DNA from: Thiotrichaceae bacterium UBA4486
GTDB lineage: Bacteria > Pseudomonadota > Gammaproteobacteria > Eutrophobiales > Eutrophobiaceae
Assembly: GCA_002389045.1 (NCBI GenBank)
Contig: DGNS01000016.1
Span: forward strand, 25,256-54,700
Length of the DNA stretch: 29,445 nt
Direction of reading: 5' to 3'
Under the pieces are notes generated by a model. That model did not search any database, was not told the DNA's origin, and was given only the letters and a program-made list of their open reading frames with translations. Below are positions 1 through 8,142 of the stretch, piece by piece (position 1 is the first letter of the stretch; the number at the start of each line of letters is the position of its first letter). The position numbers were made by a program, and so were the translations under genes.

Positions 1-1
1 A

Positions 2-91
2 CGGGAGAAATCCTTGTCTCGAGCCATCGGGAGAGATCTTTTCTGGAACATGAACGCGGATGCCTCGGTCACAGCGGGCAGTGAACAGTGA
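2..91 (+). CDS. Possible 3' end of a gene cut by the window edge
   Basis: Frame 2 is open from the first bases to a TGA at 89-91 and gives a plausible soluble-protein tail (…AIGRDLFWNMNADAS…). The stop falls inside the heptad repeat that starts at 79, which fits the habit seen elsewhere in this window of repeats starting at or over stop codons. Frame 1 is also open, to 82-84, so the frame is not certain. I do not recognise the protein. Confidence 0.3.
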   Translation, partial: REKSLSRAIGRDLFWNMNADASVTAGSEQ

Positions 92-189
92 ACAATGAAC
101 AGTGAGTAGTGGTACAATTTACAGGACAGGCGCATAAGTATCTTCTATTCACCAATCACCAATTACCACTTACCATTCTCCAATCACAA
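79..189 (+). repeat. Two heptad (7-bp period) arrays between gene end and gene start
   Basis: Bases 79-113 read as degenerate ACAGTGA heptads. Bases 148-189 are six heptads in perfect register (TTCACCA, ATCACCA, ATTACCA, CTTACCA, TTCTCCA, ATCACAA) that end 3 nt before the ATG at 193. The two arrays are partly complementary, for example AGTAGTGGT against ACCACTTAC, and could form an imperfect hairpin. The second array occupies the place where a Shine-Dalgarno would be, and I see no purine-rich ribosome site there. Confidence 0.8.
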
Positions 190-192
190 ACT

Positions 193-978
193 ATGAAAGT
201 CGGCTACTACCAGTTTCGTCCCCTGTTTGGCAAAATCGAGCGTAATCTCGATAAAGTGCTCGCTGCGCTTGCCGATGTCGAGGCGGACCTGATCATTCTC
301 CCGGAACTGGCGTATACCGGTTACTATTTTGCCGATCGCGATGAAGCCTGCCGGTTGTCACAGGACGTTACCTCGTCGCCCATTATTGACAATCTGACCG
401 AGCTGTGCCGGCAACGGAATTTTTACATCGTCAGCGGCTTCGCCGAAAAATACCTCGATAAATGCTTCAATTCATCCGTTTTGATTGGACCTGAAGGTCT
501 TGTGCATACTTACCGCAAGCTGCATCTTTTCAGTGACGAGAAAAACGTTTTCACCCCGGGCGATATACCGCTGCAGGTGAACCGGATTGGCGATGTTAAT
601 ATAGGCATGATGGTCTGTTTCGACTGGGTCTTCCCCGAGGTGGTGCGTACCCTGGCGCTGCAGGGGGCGGATATCATCTGTCATCCGGCCAACCTGGTGC
701 TGTCTTTTTGCCAGGACACCATGATCACGCGTTGCCTGGAAAACCGCGTCTATGCCGTAACGGCAAACCGCTATGGCACTGACAAGCGGCCGCACGGCGA
801 ATTGAAATTCACCGGCAAAAGCCAGATTGTGGCGCCCGGTGGCGTCCTGTTGAAACGTTCGCCATCACAACGGGATGACCTGGTCATCATGGACATCGAT
901 CCCACTGCTTCACGTAACAAGCACATCACGGCGTTGAATGAAGTGCTGGCGGACCGGCGTCCGGAATATTATCTGTAA
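193..978 (+). CDS. Carbon-nitrogen hydrolase (nitrilase superfamily)
   Basis: This 261-aa protein carries the full Glu-Lys-Cys triad of the nitrilase superfamily: E38 in LPELAYTGYY, K109 in YRKLHLF and C142 in MMVCFDWVFPE. Members hydrolyse nitriles, amides or N-carbamoyl compounds in the cytoplasm through a cysteine thioester; the substrate here cannot be read from sequence. The open frame continues upstream to an ATG at 109, but those 28 residues are encoded by the heptad array and do not resemble the family. The family N-terminus (MKVGYYQFRPLFG) begins at 193. No clear ribosome-binding site precedes it. The next gene starts 25 nt downstream on the same strand, so the two are probably co-transcribed. 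Family call firm, specificity unknown. Confidence 0.88.
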   Translation: MKVGYYQFRPLFGKIERNLDKVLAALADVEADLIILPELAYTGYYFADRDEACRLSQDVTSSPIIDNLTELCRQRNFYIVSGFAEKYLDKCFNSSVLIGPEGLVHTYRKLHLFSDEKNVFTPGDIPLQVNRIGDVNIGMMVCFDWVFPEVVRTLALQGADIICHPANLVLSFCQDTMITRCLENRVYAVTANRYGTDKRPHGELKFTGKSQIVAPGGVLLKRSPSQRDDLVIMDIDPTASRNKHITALNEVLADRRPEYYL

Positions 979-1003
979 TAACATTAACGAGGAGAGTGAT
1001 CGG

Positions 1004-1480
1004 ATGGAATTTACGACCGCGGATTTGTACGATGAGCACGGCGATGATCTGAAAGTTGCCCTGCCCATCTTCAACGATTACGGTGGCAAGCTGACATTCT
1101 CGGGTCCGGTATCCACCGTGAAATGCCACGAGGACAATTCACTGGTCCGTAGCGCACTGGAAGAGCCGGGGCAGGGGCGCGTGCTGGTTGTCGATGGCGG
1201 CGAATCCCTGCGCTGCGCACTGGTCGGCGATATGCTCGCCAGGCTCGGCGAGGAAAACGGCTGGTCCGGGATCGTCGTCAGTGGTTGTATACGTGACACC
1301 GAGGTGATGAAAACCATCAATATCGGGGTCAAGGCCATGGCGACCAATCCGCGCAAAAGCCTCAAGAAAGGCGCCGGCGACCGCGATATCCGGGTGACTA
1401 TCGCCGGTATCGATTGCAGTCCCGGCGAATACCTGTACGCCGATGCGGACGGCATCGTGATTTCAACCGAACCATTATAG
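1004..1480 (+). CDS. rraA: RraA-family protein (RNase E activity regulator / HMG-CHA aldolase fold)
   Basis: 158 aa, close to the roughly 160 aa of E. coli RraA. It keeps the family ligand and metal positions: Gly75-Asp76 in VGDMLARLGEENGW, then Arg97-Asp98 and Glu100 in SGCIRDTEVM. RraA in E. coli binds and inhibits RNase E. The same fold in other bacteria gives a divalent-metal 4-hydroxy-4-methyl-2-oxoglutarate/oxaloacetate aldolase, and sequence alone does not separate these roles well. The frame extends upstream to 938, but that overlaps the previous gene. The ATG at 1004 has a GAGGAGAG ribosome site about 10 nt upstream and gives the family N-terminus. It is 25 nt after the nitrilase gene, likely the same transcript. 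Confidence 0.87.
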   Translation: MEFTTADLYDEHGDDLKVALPIFNDYGGKLTFSGPVSTVKCHEDNSLVRSALEEPGQGRVLVVDGGESLRCALVGDMLARLGEENGWSGIVVSGCIRDTEVMKTINIGVKAMATNPRKSLKKGAGDRDIRVTIAGIDCSPGEYLYADADGIVISTEPL

Positions 1481-1623
1481 GGAAGCCCGGGTCGATCAGA
1501 TCATAACCCTGTTCACAAGAGCAGGATTTTCCACTGGAATAGCATCCAGGATTGGACAACAATATTATTGATGAGCATGGAATTTTTTCTACAGGCCAAT
1601 AGTGCCGGGAACGGTGAGTTATC

Positions 1624-2115
1624 ATGAAAGTTCATAATTTATTGATATTGCTGGTATTAGTTTTCGGTTCGGCGAATGTGCGCGCGGAATGCGATCCCAA
1701 CCAGACCGGCGGTAACGAAATCTTCGGTACACTGCTCGGAGCGGCCGTGGGCGGGCTGGTCGGCTCCCAGATAGGCAGTGGCAGCGGCAACAAGATTGCC
1801 ATCGGCGCCGGTGTGCTGGCGGGCGGACTCTTTGGTAACAAAATCGGCAAGCAGCTGGACTGCAAGGACCAGGCCTATCATGTCGAAACGACCCAGAATG
1901 CACTGGAATACCAGCCCACGGGGCAGACCTCGAGCTGGAGTAATCCCGACAGTGGCCACTCCGGTGCGGTCACGCCGACCAAAACCTACACAGTTAGTGA
2001 CGGCACTCCCTGCCGGGAATTTACCCAGACCATCAATGTCGACGGGCAGGCCGAGGAAGTGACGGCTACGGCTTGCCGGCAGGAGGATGGTACGTGGGAG
2101 ATGATGGACAGTTAG
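1624..2115 (+). CDS. Glycine-zipper envelope protein with signal peptide
   Basis: 163-aa secreted protein. Residues 1-21 form a signal peptide (hydrophobic LLILLVLVF, then ANVRA before the likely cut). Residues about 33-76 are a glycine zipper with paired hydrophobic stretches (GAAVGGLVGSQIG and GAGVLAGGLFGNKIG), as in the 17-kDa surface antigen / Gly-zipper-2TM families of outer-membrane-associated proteins. The C-terminal half is polar, with cysteines around CREF and CRQE. There is no lipobox cysteine at the cleavage site, so it is probably not a lipoprotein. A GGTGAG ribosome site lies just upstream. It is convergent with the XrtA-associated ATPase gene. Function is unknown; it may stabilise the envelope or take part in stress responses. 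Confidence 0.8.
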   Translation: MKVHNLLILLVLVFGSANVRAECDPNQTGGNEIFGTLLGAAVGGLVGSQIGSGSGNKIAIGAGVLAGGLFGNKIGKQLDCKDQAYHVETTQNALEYQPTGQTSSWSNPDSGHSGAVTPTKTYTVSDGTPCREFTQTINVDGQAEEVTATACRQEDGTWEMMDS

Positions 2116-2257
2116 CAGACGACAGACTACAGACTACAGATTACAGACTACAGATTACAGACTGTACGGTATGGTGTCAGGCTGAACTCTGACACCTGAA
2201 GTCTGACACCTGAAGTCTGTCATCTGTCGTCTGTAGTCTGTCATCTGTAGTCTGACC
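2116..2257. repeat. Mirrored heptad arrays at a convergent gene junction
   Basis: The left arm, 2116-2164, begins immediately after the TAG of the glycine-zipper gene and is seven heptads of the CAGACTA/CAGATTA type. The right arm, 2189-2254, is the complementary vocabulary (TGTCATC, TGTCGTC, TGTAGTC) and includes a 14-bp unit (two heptads) repeated twice. Between them, 2173-2197 is a degenerate copy of the 27-bp palindrome. The arms can pair into a long imperfect hairpin, so transcripts from both sides would end in a structured region. I see no conventional U-tract terminator. Confidence 0.85.
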
Positions 2258-2260
2258 CCG

Positions 2261-3310
2261 CTAGTTGTCCCGCTTGTTCAGGTGCCGGCGGATTTCCTTG
2301 AGTTCGCTCTTGACGATGTCATTCAGCGAATGCATGTAGTTATCCAGGATACTGATGCGGCGATAAATATCATAAAGCGTCACTTCACCTTCAACCAGCT
2401 CCTTCTGCACCGCCGGTGAGGTGTTTTTATAAGTTACCAGGTCCTGGCTGTTCTCTGGGGGATCGTCAAAATTGATGTCCACGGATAAATCGTTCTTCCA
2501 GAATTCATCCTGAATATCACTCAGTACTGACTGCAGCGATTCATAGGTGATTTTGTGAATTTCCTCGAGTCCGCCATAAAGCAGGATGCGGTCGCAAAGC
2601 AGGTTGGTCTTGCGAGGTATACCCTGGGCGTAGCGATGGATCTCCTCGTAAACCTCGGGTTCGAATTCCGGGTCGTTTTTCCAGTCGACGATATGCAGCC
2701 GGTGCAAAATGTATTGCCGGGTTTCCTCCACATCCAGCGGCCGCAGGTGATAGGAGGCAATCACCCGCTGGCGCAGTTGTTCGAAACCCTCCATGCGCAT
2801 GGTGTCCCTGAATTCCTTTTGCCCGAGCAGAAAACTCTGTAACAGTTGTTTGCCCTCATACTGGATGTTGGAGAGCATGCGCAGTTCCTCGATCGCCTTG
2901 GGTGCGAGGTTCTGTGCTTCGTCTACGATCAACAGGACGCGCTGGTTGTCCTTGTAGCACTGGATAAAAAAAGACTCCAGTTGTTTGAGCATGGTAGCCT
3001 TGTTGGAGCGCTTGTAGTCGAGTCCGAATTCGGCCGAGACCATGCGCAGCAGATCCTCCGCGCGCAACTGGGTATTGACGATGCGGGCGACCTTGATATT
3101 GCTGGTGTCCAGTGACTGGAACAGCCGGCTGACCAGGGTGGTTTTCCCCGTACCCACATCCCCGGTGATAATGATAAAACCTTCTCCCTGCCCGATACCG
3201 TAACGCAGGTAGGCCAGCGCCCGTTTGTGGGTTTTACTGTTATAGAAAAAATTCGGATCAGGGTTCAACCTGAAAGGATTGGCTGACAGATTGTAAAATG
3301 CCTCGTACAT
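2261..3310 (-). CDS. XrtA/PEP-CTERM system-associated AAA ATPase (ExeA/GspA-like)
   Basis: 349 aa. It opens with MYEAFYNLSANPFRLNPDP, typical of ExeA/GspA-like AAA ATPases. Walker A is GDVGTGKTT at residues 50-58 and Walker B is RVLLIVDEAQN around 124-134. The length and the position directly after the TIGR03016-like barrel fit the family TIGR03015, an ATPase conserved in exosortase-A polysaccharide loci. Its exact task is not established; a role in energising envelope assembly is an inference. The C-terminal region is charged, with helical segments. The ATG lies 2 nt after the stop of the upstream gene, so translation is probably coupled. It is the last gene of the operon in this window and is followed by repeats. 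Confidence 0.88.
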   Translation of the reverse strand: MYEAFYNLSANPFRLNPDPNFFYNSKTHKRALAYLRYGIGQGEGFIIITGDVGTGKTTLVSRLFQSLDTSNIKVARIVNTQLRAEDLLRMVSAEFGLDYKRSNKATMLKQLESFFIQCYKDNQRVLLIVDEAQNLAPKAIEELRMLSNIQYEGKQLLQSFLLGQKEFRDTMRMEGFEQLRQRVIASYHLRPLDVEETRQYILHRLHIVDWKNDPEFEPEVYEEIHRYAQGIPRKTNLLCDRILLYGGLEEIHKITYESLQSVLSDIQDEFWKNDLSVDINFDDPPENSQDLVTYKNTSPAVQKELVEGEVTLYDIYRRISILDNYMHSLNDIVKSELKEIRRHLNKRDN

Positions 3311-3312
3311 AA

Positions 3313-4752
3313 TTAAAAATTCCGCGTTAACCCGATGAATGCCCGGGTTTCATCAAATTCATTGCCGCCTGAATCGGACTGGCGAATACGGTGTGACAAT
3401 CCACCGTTGATATCCAGATCCCGGCTCAGATTCTTGGTAATGTTGAAACTGAGACGAATATCATCACTGGTGATGCCCTGGCGGCTGTCCTGAACGTTAT
3501 AGTCAAAAATCGTATCTGTATTCAGGGTTGGCGACAGGTCCCAGCGCCAGTTGACCCGGGTGCCGTAGTTGTCTTCCGTGTCACCGGTGAGCTGGAAATC
3601 ACGTTCCCTGATAAAGAACTCGACACTGACAAATGTTTTCCGGTAATCATAGCTGGCCAGTAACCTGAATTGCCGGTTGATCAGCACCTCATTGGTTTGC
3701 CGGGGCACCAGAACATCCAGTGTGGCCGGTTGTCCGGTCACGGGATCGATTATCGTCTCACCGAAGATATCACTGAGATTGAATACCTGCTGGTCGAGCA
3801 GGTTCTGCCGGGTCGTTTCCGGCGTCTGATCGAAAGTGATTTCAAAGCGTGCTTTTTTGGTCCTGTGACTGGCATTAATCCTGTAGTCCGTGCCGAAAAA
3901 ACGCTCACCTACCGCGGCCGACAGGGAAGTACGCCTGGACGGGTTCCATTCAACGCCGGCATTCCACAATTCACCGCTGATGTCATCGCTGCTCTGGAAT
4001 TCATTGTCATCGTAACCGACCGCGGCGATGAGGGCGAATTTACGGGTGAGGAGATAACGTACATTTCCGGTAATATTCCTGAATACAGTGCGCGGCCCGA
4101 ATTCGCTGTCGATGGTTTCGTCGGAAAAATCAATATCCCAGAGGATCCGGTTGAAAAGCGTGCCATGGTCCAGCTTGATATCGATGAGTTCCGAGGTGCT
4201 GTCGTTGTTGTCAGAGATGATTTCATTGAAATTAAAACCCACTTCAAGAAATGCCAACGTACCGAAACGCTGTATCCAGTAAGGATGGACCTGGTATGAG
4301 AAAACATTCTGCCGGTTGTTGTTGATGGACAGGTTGTCCGTGGCCAGGGCCCCGGTGTTGGAGACATTCTGCTGGCCGTTGCGGATATTGTATTCGGTGA
4401 AAAATCTCTCCTTGAGAAATTCGAATTCGCCGTCGGTATTCAGGGAATTGAAAGTGTCGGTGCGTTCGAGATTGAGAAAATGGACTTTCTGCAGAACGTA
4501 GTTGAAAGTTGATTCATGCATCCTGGAATCAGTACTGATGCTGAGCCCGGGGTTGAGTGAGAGTACAAAATCGTCATCCTTGAACCCGTCGCGGGCAAGA
4601 TTGACATTGTCGGTGTATGTCTCGGAGACGGAAATCGTCGGGTCTACGGTTAAATTAAATGCGTACAGATTGACAGCAAAAATACAGCCGAGAAAAAAAA
4701 ACAGTCGTTGCAGATGCCCGTAGTTACCGGAGATGTACGATCGTTCAGACAT
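3313..4752 (-). CDS. XrtA/PEP-CTERM system outer-membrane beta-barrel protein
   Basis: 479 aa, matching the TIGR03016-type 'PEP-CTERM system associated' protein by context and composition. The N-terminal hydrophobic segment (residues about 16-31, LFFFLGCIFAVNLYAF) is a signal peptide. The rest is rich in alternating polar/aromatic strands and ends in …GLTRNF, with the terminal phenylalanine that the Bam machinery recognises in outer-membrane barrels. A role as an outer-membrane conduit or anchor for the polysaccharide is likely but not shown. Its ATG (4750-4752) overlaps the 3' end of the kinase gene by 8 nt, implying translational coupling. The n-region before the hydrophobic stretch is long (about 15 aa), so a later start cannot be excluded, but the overlap supports this one. 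Confidence 0.82.
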   Translation of the reverse strand: MSERSYISGNYGHLQRLFFFLGCIFAVNLYAFNLTVDPTISVSETYTDNVNLARDGFKDDDFVLSLNPGLSISTDSRMHESTFNYVLQKVHFLNLERTDTFNSLNTDGEFEFLKERFFTEYNIRNGQQNVSNTGALATDNLSINNNRQNVFSYQVHPYWIQRFGTLAFLEVGFNFNEIISDNNDSTSELIDIKLDHGTLFNRILWDIDFSDETIDSEFGPRTVFRNITGNVRYLLTRKFALIAAVGYDDNEFQSSDDISGELWNAGVEWNPSRRTSLSAAVGERFFGTDYRINASHRTKKARFEITFDQTPETTRQNLLDQQVFNLSDIFGETIIDPVTGQPATLDVLVPRQTNEVLINRQFRLLASYDYRKTFVSVEFFIRERDFQLTGDTEDNYGTRVNWRWDLSPTLNTDTIFDYNVQDSRQGITSDDIRLSFNITKNLSRDLDINGGLSHRIRQSDSGGNEFDETRAFIGLTRNF

Positions 4753-5611
4753 AATAATAGGAACGATTATGTCTCAGGTTGCTCTTGTTAAGGACGATGC
4801 CGATGGAGTCCTTGCGATTCAGCATACGCAAGCCGTTTTCAACCACGTGCCGGGGCGTTTTTTCGGCCTCGATGATATAGACAATCTGGTCGGCGAGGTG
4901 TGTGAGTACCTTGGCCGAGGAATCCTCGAGAACGGGGGGTGTATCAATGATGATCAGGCGGTCGTTATAGCGTGTCGACAGCTCCTCGATGAGCCGGTTC
5001 ATCCTGTTGCTGCTGTAGAGTTCCGTGACCATGTCTGAATGGCTGCCGGAAGGTATCAGGCTCAGCTTGGGGATATTGGTCCTGAGGATCAGGTTCTCCA
5101 GGTATTCTTCCTTGCCGGTCAGGTATTCAATCAGACCGTTGGCGCCCTCGACCCCCATGACCTTGCTGGACATCTGCTTGGTCACGTCGGCATCGATCAG
5201 CAATACCGTGTAGTTGTATTCATAGGCGATACTCATGGCCAGGTTCATCGAGGTGAAGGATTTACCCTCAGCGGCCACCGAGCTGGTGACCATGACGATG
5301 TTTTTATTCTCTTTCCCGGATTCATGTTCAAAAGCACTTTTCAGGACCGGCAATTTAATACGCCGGTACTGTTCAAACAGCACCTTGTTATCCGTGTCCG
5401 GGGTCAGGTAGCCCAGCTTGCCCAGGCCCTTGAGGTCCAGTTCGATGGTCCGCGATGTTTTTGCCGTGGTGCCGACATTTTCCTGCCGGTGAGAGTCCTC
5501 CTTTTCTGTCTGTACAGCTTCCCGGCCGGCTTTATTCTCCCGGGCTTTCTGATCTTTTTCGGCCTCCGATGCGGAGCCCAGCTTGTCCAGCGCTTTTTCG
5601 ATGATACTCAT
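4745..5611 (-). CDS. XrtA-associated tyrosine autokinase (BY-kinase, CpsD/Wzc-C type)
   Basis: 288-aa cytoplasmic bacterial tyrosine kinase of the TIGR03018 type. Walker A is SSVAAEGKS (about 110-118), Walker A' is VLLIDADV (136-143) and Walker B is LIIIDTPP (219-226). The C-terminus ends in the tyrosine cluster YYYV, the usual autophosphorylation tail. The kinase lacks its own membrane activator. That role is filled by the chain-length protein encoded just upstream, whose stop overlaps this start by 4 nt (ATGA). Cycling of tyrosine phosphorylation controls polymer length and export in related Wzy-type systems. The N-terminal 50 residues are charged and probably disordered. Confidence 0.92.
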   Translation of the reverse strand: MSIIEKALDKLGSASEAEKDQKARENKAGREAVQTEKEDSHRQENVGTTAKTSRTIELDLKGLGKLGYLTPDTDNKVLFEQYRRIKLPVLKSAFEHESGKENKNIVMVTSSVAAEGKSFTSMNLAMSIAYEYNYTVLLIDADVTKQMSSKVMGVEGANGLIEYLTGKEEYLENLILRTNIPKLSLIPSGSHSDMVTELYSSNRMNRLIEELSTRYNDRLIIIDTPPVLEDSSAKVLTHLADQIVYIIEAEKTPRHVVENGLRMLNRKDSIGIVLNKSNLRHNRSYYYV

Positions 5612-7236
5612 AGACCGAGTAACTCCATGACCTGGTCGGGTAATTTTTCTCCCAGTCCGTAATGAAACAGCAGCAGTCCCCAGGCGCTGAATAAAACCAG
5701 GTATAAAAGAATGAATATCGATATCCCGGCCTTGCGCCGTGAAATTTCCTGCGGTGACCAGAACATGGAAACCCCGCCGTATACGGGCAGTTCGAAATCC
5801 TCCTCGATTTCCTGCTGCTGGTAATAGGTCGGTTTCAGTTGTTCATACACCCAGGCCAGCGCCGCGCCGCCGAAAACACCGGCGAGAAGCACCAGGGAGG
5901 CCAGCAGCAGTCGATTCGGGCTTACGGGTTCAAGCGGCACCCGCGGCGGTTCGATGATATTGAACTGGAATTCGCTGCCGGTTTGCTCGGCCTCGCGTGA
6001 AATCTGCGCCGAGGCCCTGCGCTGCACCAGGTTGTCATAGGTTTCCTTGAGGATTTCATAATTACGCACCAGGCTTTTCATTTTTGCCTCGACCTCGGGC
6101 ATCACGTTCACCAGCGCTTTCATTTCCTCGATCCTGTTGCGGTAGTCATCGATACGCGCCGTGATGGCGGCGATCTCGGAGTTGGAACTGCTGAGCATGA
6201 TCTTCAGTTCCTGGTAAAAATTTGAATCCCGTATCGAGGGGGAGGCACTTTCCATGCGGCTGTCTGCATCCGGGTCATCCGTCTGCGCGGCGGCTTCGGC
6301 TTCCTGCTGGGCCATCAGTTCCTCCAGGGCTTTGCGGGTGGTGATCACATCCGGGTGCCGGTCGGTATACTGCAATTCCAGTTCATCAAGTTTCAGTTTC
6401 ATCGCCTCGATGCGTTTTTCCAACTGGGTCTTTTCCCTGGGCGGGCCGACCATGAGTTCGGCAGGCGCGTCATCAGACTGGTTCTCCAGTGCCGTCAGTT
6501 GCTCCTGCAGCGAGGCGTTCTTGTTGCGTTCTTCCCTCAGCCTGAGCATGGCCTCGTCGAGTTTCGCTTCCGCGGCATAGAGACGTGAATAAAAACTGCT
6601 GCCCTCCTCGGGCAGCAGACCGGCATTGTTCTGTTTGAAAACCTTGATGTTGTTTTCCGCTTCCTCGAGCTTTTGCCGGTATTCGCGGATTTTTTCATCC
6701 AGAAAAGCCTCGGCCTTGTCACTGTCCTTGCGGGTGATGCCGAGCAGGCTCTCGACAAAAATGTTCAGCAGCGAGTCGACCACCTTTTTGGCGATGACCG
6801 GATCGGTACTGACGTAACTGATGCTGTAGATGTCATCGCCACCCCGTTTGTTGCCGCTGTCAGAGACCGCGCTGATACTGATCGAGTTTTCCAGGCGTTT
6901 GAGCAAGGCCTCGGTTTCCTTGGGCGTGGTTGCCGTCAGGTCCAGTTCCGTATCCTGCGCGACCTTGACCAGGTTGGGGCGACTGGTCAGTGTGCGTTTG
7001 ATCAACGAGATGGATTCCTCCTTGACGGAGCTGTCCACGGCCAGACCTTCCAGCAGCGGTTTGAGAACGGTCTTGGTGTCAAAGAAAAACTTCGCTTCCA
7101 CCCGGTACTGGTCAGGCAGGATGTTGACCACGGCCCAGCCGGCTGCGCAGATGACAAAGGCACAGATCAGCGCCAGCCAGCGGTGATGCAGGATGATCCA
7201 CAGTTGCGAGTTGAGTTGTTCCAGCGCTTCACGCAT
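5608..7236 (-). CDS. XrtA system polysaccharide chain-length determinant (Wzz-like)
   Basis: 542-aa inner-membrane protein of the TIGR03007 type. It has an N-terminal Wzz domain with a membrane segment at about 20-41 (WLALICAFVICAAGWAVVNIL). A long periplasmic region of predicted coiled coils follows (about 165-430, heptad-rich Glu/Leu/Lys). A hydrophobic stretch lies at about 450-470 and a last membrane segment near 510-533. It sets polymer length and, with the separately encoded tyrosine kinase, forms the split equivalent of Wzc. The ATG at 7236 follows the export lipoprotein gene by 49 nt. Coupling to the kinase gene is through a 4-nt overlap. Confidence 0.9.
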   Translation of the reverse strand: MREALEQLNSQLWIILHHRWLALICAFVICAAGWAVVNILPDQYRVEAKFFFDTKTVLKPLLEGLAVDSSVKEESISLIKRTLTSRPNLVKVAQDTELDLTATTPKETEALLKRLENSISISAVSDSGNKRGGDDIYSISYVSTDPVIAKKVVDSLLNIFVESLLGITRKDSDKAEAFLDEKIREYRQKLEEAENNIKVFKQNNAGLLPEEGSSFYSRLYAAEAKLDEAMLRLREERNKNASLQEQLTALENQSDDAPAELMVGPPREKTQLEKRIEAMKLKLDELELQYTDRHPDVITTRKALEELMAQQEAEAAAQTDDPDADSRMESASPSIRDSNFYQELKIMLSSSNSEIAAITARIDDYRNRIEEMKALVNVMPEVEAKMKSLVRNYEILKETYDNLVQRRASAQISREAEQTGSEFQFNIIEPPRVPLEPVSPNRLLLASLVLLAGVFGGAALAWVYEQLKPTYYQQQEIEEDFELPVYGGVSMFWSPQEISRRKAGISIFILLYLVLFSAWGLLLFHYGLGEKLPDQVMELLGL

Positions 7237-7285
7237 GGGTCAATGCCTGCTCGAGGTGGTTTTGGGTTTGGTACGTAATCAAAAT

Positions 7286-7918
7286 CTAGAACAGTGATTC
7301 AGGCACAACCACGATGTCGCCGGGGTACATGTCAACGTTGGCGCTGATATCACCGCCCCTGAGCAGGTCATCCAGGCGCACGCTGTAATTCTGTTCATCG
7401 CCGTTGATGTTCCTGACGATGCTGGCCTTGTTCCCGGAGGCAAACTCGGTCAATCCGCCGACGGCGATCATGACATCGAGCAGGGTCATGTTTTCACTGA
7501 AGGGCAGGGCGCTGGGCTGGTTGACTTCGCCGATAACGCGGATTTGCTGCTGGAAACCGCCGATGATATTGGTCACGGTGACCGTGACGAACGGATCCTT
7601 GATGTACTCGCCGAGGATTTCCTCGATTTCATTGGCCAGTTCCGCCGGCGTCTTGTTGCTGGCTACCATGCTGTCGATGAGGGGTGCCGAGATGCGGCCG
7701 TCCGGTCGGACCGGGATCCCGACGGCGGACACCTCCGGGTTTCGCCAGACGAATATGTTCAGTACATCGCCGGGCGCGATCTGGTAATCGTAGCCGGTGG
7801 CTTTCTGACCTTCGGGAGGTGGCGTGCCGCCGGCGCCGGTGAACTGGGCACAGGCCGTGAACAGGATAGCCGAGGTGACGACTAGCAGGAAATTTGAAAA
7901 AGGCCGGATAGGTTTCAT
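7286..7918 (-). CDS. Polysaccharide export lipoprotein (Wza-like, XrtA system)
   Basis: 210 aa. It has a lipoprotein signal (lipobox LFTAC, Cys23), then a Poly_export domain (YQIAPGDVLNIFVWRNPEVS…) and an SLBB domain (QIRVIGEVNQPSALPFSENMTLLDVMIAVGG). This is the short XrtA-type version (TIGR03027) of the Wza outer-membrane channel, about half the size of E. coli Wza. It is the first gene of a five-gene minus-strand operon that continues with chain-length protein, kinase, barrel and ATPase. A GGAGATC ribosome site lies 5-11 nt before the ATG. A candidate sigma-70 promoter and an inverted repeat lie 65-130 nt upstream. Confidence 0.92.
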   Translation of the reverse strand: MKPIRPFSNFLLVVTSAILFTACAQFTGAGGTPPPEGQKATGYDYQIAPGDVLNIFVWRNPEVSAVGIPVRPDGRISAPLIDSMVASNKTPAELANEIEEILGEYIKDPFVTVTVTNIIGGFQQQIRVIGEVNQPSALPFSENMTLLDVMIAVGGLTEFASGNKASIVRNINGDEQNYSVRLDDLLRGGDISANVDMYPGDIVVVPESLF

Positions 7919-7982
7919 GTCTGGATCTCCGATCGTTCGCTCGATGGGCTGAATTTTATTTCAATTTCAATCAATTACCTAG

Positions 7983-8012
7983 ATTATATTATAAACTATA
8001 ACAGGTTTTGAA
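7983..8012 (-). promoter_or_regulatory. Candidate sigma-70 promoter for the polysaccharide export operon
   Basis: Reading the minus strand, TTCAAA (8007-8012; 4 of 6 matches to TTGACA) is followed after 18 nt by TATAAT (7983-7988). A second, overlapping TATAAT sits at 7988-7993. The region is the most AT-rich stretch between prsR and the export gene. I find no GG-N10-GC sigma-54 element here. Confidence 0.4.
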
Positions 8013-8030
8013 TGGCCGGGTATGTCTGCT

Positions 8031-8048
8031 GTCACTGCTTTCAGTGAC
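8031..8048. promoter_or_regulatory. Perfect 7-bp inverted repeat upstream of the export operon promoter
   Basis: GTCACTG-CTTT-CAGTGAC is a perfect 7-4-7 palindrome 18 bp upstream of the candidate -35 element, a position typical of activator operators. It could be a PrsR or other regulator site; that is inference. The rest of 7919-8142 holds only weak GC-rich hairpins near 8058-8140 after the prsR stop. Confidence 0.4.
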
Positions 8049-8142
8049 TAAGTAAGTCCTTGGTATTTCATGAGTTTTTCCCTCGTGGTCGTATTGCCAC
8101 GGGATTTTACACTGATCCACCGGGCGTCGTGCGCCGGTTTGG

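Noticed and set aside
109..192. N-terminal extension of the nitrilase protein
   Set aside because: Those 28 residues are encoded by the heptad array and lie before the family's conserved start.
8058..8140. Terminator after prsR
   Set aside because: GC-rich hairpins exist, but none is followed by a T-run on the minus strand.
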